Part shown: one piece after another, positions 62,801 to 64,000 of the stretch
Layout of the letters: each line of letters begins with the position of its first letter
How positions within the stretch are numbered: the first letter of the stretch is position 1
Origin: Helopsaltes ochotensis
Taxonomy: Eukaryota; Chordata; Aves; Passeriformes; Locustellidae
DNA length: 64,000 bases
Reading direction: 5' to 3'
Assembly (NCBI GenBank): GCA_013400155.1
Contig: VXBM01000133.1
Location: forward strand, 891,482-955,481
Program-made: the position numbers and the translations under genes
The notes under the pieces: generated by a model
What the model was told of the DNA's origin: nothing
Seen by the model: the letters and a program-made list of their open reading frames with translations, nothing else
The model's database searches: none

Positions 62801-63169
62801 AGTACATTGCAAGCCCATATATGCATTAAAAGGTGTGAGACTTCTGTATCCTGTGATGATGAATCCAGTAGCAGTGCTCTAGACAGATATGGGAACCAAA
62901 CCCCTGGTACATCAGACCAGGAATCCATCCTGTTAATGTCTTTGGCTTCAGCAGTGGGAGGCACAAGAAATCCTAAGTTGTAATAGTGGAACAACTAATT
63001 TTTTTCACTAGCGATCTTGATAGCAAATGATAATTTTTAGAGCTCTACCTCTCAGGAGCTTGTGCATCTTTAAAGAAATAGTTTTAAGAAATAAAATATG
63101 CCACACTAAACTAATCCTAGAGTTAACGAACAGGCATTGGGACTAGCAGCTTTTGCTATTACCTACTGC
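59895..63169. other. Non-coding stretch downstream of the best exon
   Basis: AT-leaning, with an octamer motif ATGCAAAT (60443-60450), an AT alternating tract (61484-61521) and an ACATAACAATA-type short repeat (62750-62782). A weaker exon-like block at 61577-61664 is described as a finding. No interspersed repeat recognised. Confidence 0.5.
62750..62782. repeat. Short (ACATAACAATA)n tandem repeat
   Basis: About three imperfect copies of an 11-base unit. Confidence 0.85.
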
Positions 63170-63193
63170 TTATTATTGTTATTATTATTATTT
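63170..63193. repeat. (TTA)n microsatellite
   Basis: TTA/TTG trinucleotide units directly before the 25-bp tandem repeat. Confidence 0.9.
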
Positions 63194-63200
63194 CTTTTTA

Positions 63201-63275
63201 ATTATGCAAAGTGCTAATCAGTTTGATTATGCACAGTGCTAATCAGGTTAATTATGCAAAGTGCTAATCAGTTAT
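63201..63275. repeat. 25-bp tandem repeat, three copies
   Basis: Three head-to-tail 25-base units start at 63201, 63226 and 63251. The shared core is ATTATGCAAAGTGCTAATCA, with one A-to-C change in the middle unit. Units 1 and 3 are preceded by TA, making TAATTATGCAAA. Each unit thus carries a TTATGCA(A/C) POU- or C/EBP-like word and a CTAATCA homeodomain-like word in fixed spacing. It does not look like a simple-sequence expansion. A regulatory role is inference. Confidence 0.9.
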
Positions 63276-64000
63276 TCTCTAAGCACACGAGGAGAGCAGA
63301 GGTGCTGGCAGTGAATGGTGGTTCTAGATGGGGGTAGTCACGGCAGTCATTCCTTATTAAAAGAGGAGTAGGTGAGATGATAGGGGTTTTTGCTTCCATT
63401 AAAAAGTAAATAAAAAAAAAAATAAAAAAAGAAAGCCGTGAGGGGGATAGTTCTGGTGGGGTAATTCTTCTTTCACAGCAAGGCAGACTTTTTTTCCAAG
63501 TCAGCTCATGCTGTTGGATAATTTCTGTAGGAGTTGGAGTGCACTGATTTGGGCAAATGTATTGCAGGGAAGTGTTTTAATGGTAAGGGTACAAGGTGTG
63601 CCCGCTTAATAGGTCGGGGTGCATAACTAGAAAAATCACAAATTAAGGGAGTTTGGTCAATCTAACAGAGTCACCTTTTAAGCACTGGTAAGTGGGATAG
63701 TGATAATGTAACGTGGATGGCAGTAGTTCATGTGTTATTATGGCTGAAGATCCTGTATGCGCATACAAAATGTGTTTCTTTCAGTGTAATGCCTGTAAAA
63801 GCTGTAGGAATGTAGGGTGCCTTACCCATGGAACCTATGTTAGGCCGTTTCTTCCTCCCCTTTAGCACTAAATTAAAAACTATAATTGTGTATTCCTGTG
63901 AAACAAGATCTGTTTTCTCTAAGCTATGTTCTCCTGACAATTACAGAAGATTCAGTGTGTATCTCTTACTACGCTCAGTGTCTAATACCTAACCAGTATT
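63276..64000. other. Non-coding end of window
   Basis: An A-rich tract lies at 63401-63434. No gene or repeat family was recognised in the rest. Confidence 0.55.

Noticed and set aside
1..64000. Search for CRISPR arrays, rRNA, tRNA, insertion sequences, endogenous retrovirus genes and bacterial operons
   Set aside because: No spaced direct-repeat array, rRNA signature, cloverleaf, LTR pair, or long open frames with retroviral motifs were seen on either strand.

Overview
The window looks like vertebrate, specifically avian, nuclear DNA. The clearest evidence is a CR1 LINE 3' end at 18866-19050: it has the avian CR1 tail wording (a 'ccaggagttggact' segment, then 'tccaactcag' and a short ATTCTGTGA-type terminal repeat). 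Other support is the scarcity of interspersed repeats, the absence of any mammalian L1, Alu or B1 copy, and decayed pieces of old interspersed repeats that I recall from bird, crocodilian and turtle DNA. The long A/C tracts (2138-2362 and 33496-33548) resemble low-complexity DNA of neoavian genomes. The species cannot be named from this sequence.

There is no intact multi-hundred-residue gene. Open frames are short and scattered on both strands, as expected for intronic or intergenic DNA. The window is best read as the inside of one or more very large introns, or a gene desert, carrying a few possible small exons. The best exon-like block is 59773-59894 on the + strand: a long polypyrimidine tract ending in CAG, 122 nt with a 40-codon Ser-rich frame, then an ideal GTAAGT donor. 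Next come 25532-25591 (60 nt, one open frame, encodes an NPF motif) and 954-977 (24 nt, four CpGs, also encodes NPF). The three are phase-compatible, but I could not assign them to a known gene, and vertebrate introns hold many pseudo-exons, so confidence is moderate to low.

Region by region: 1-13 kb is AT-rich non-coding DNA with the possible microexon, an A/C tract, simple repeats and a 128-nt poly-T with one N. 13.86-14.22 kb is a small GC/CpG-rich island with paired GATA motifs. 14-25 kb is non-coding with the CR1 copy. 25.5-25.8 kb is the NPF exon candidate with extra splice-like signals. 26-44 kb is non-coding with ancient repeat relics, a polypyrimidine tract, a 25-N gap and poly-A, and a MIR-like relic. 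44.4-45.9 kb holds a possible two-exon, signal-peptide-like and Cys-rich small ORF. 46-59 kb is non-coding with a CpG-elevated patch near 55.7-56.06 kb and a TTTA microsatellite. 59.77-61.7 kb has the strongest exon and a weaker one. 63.2 kb has a threefold 25-bp tandem repeat, each unit with ATTATGCA and CTAATCA motifs.

No rRNA, tRNA, CRISPR array, intact transposon or viral gene was seen. Because no gene could be identified, no pathway is assigned.
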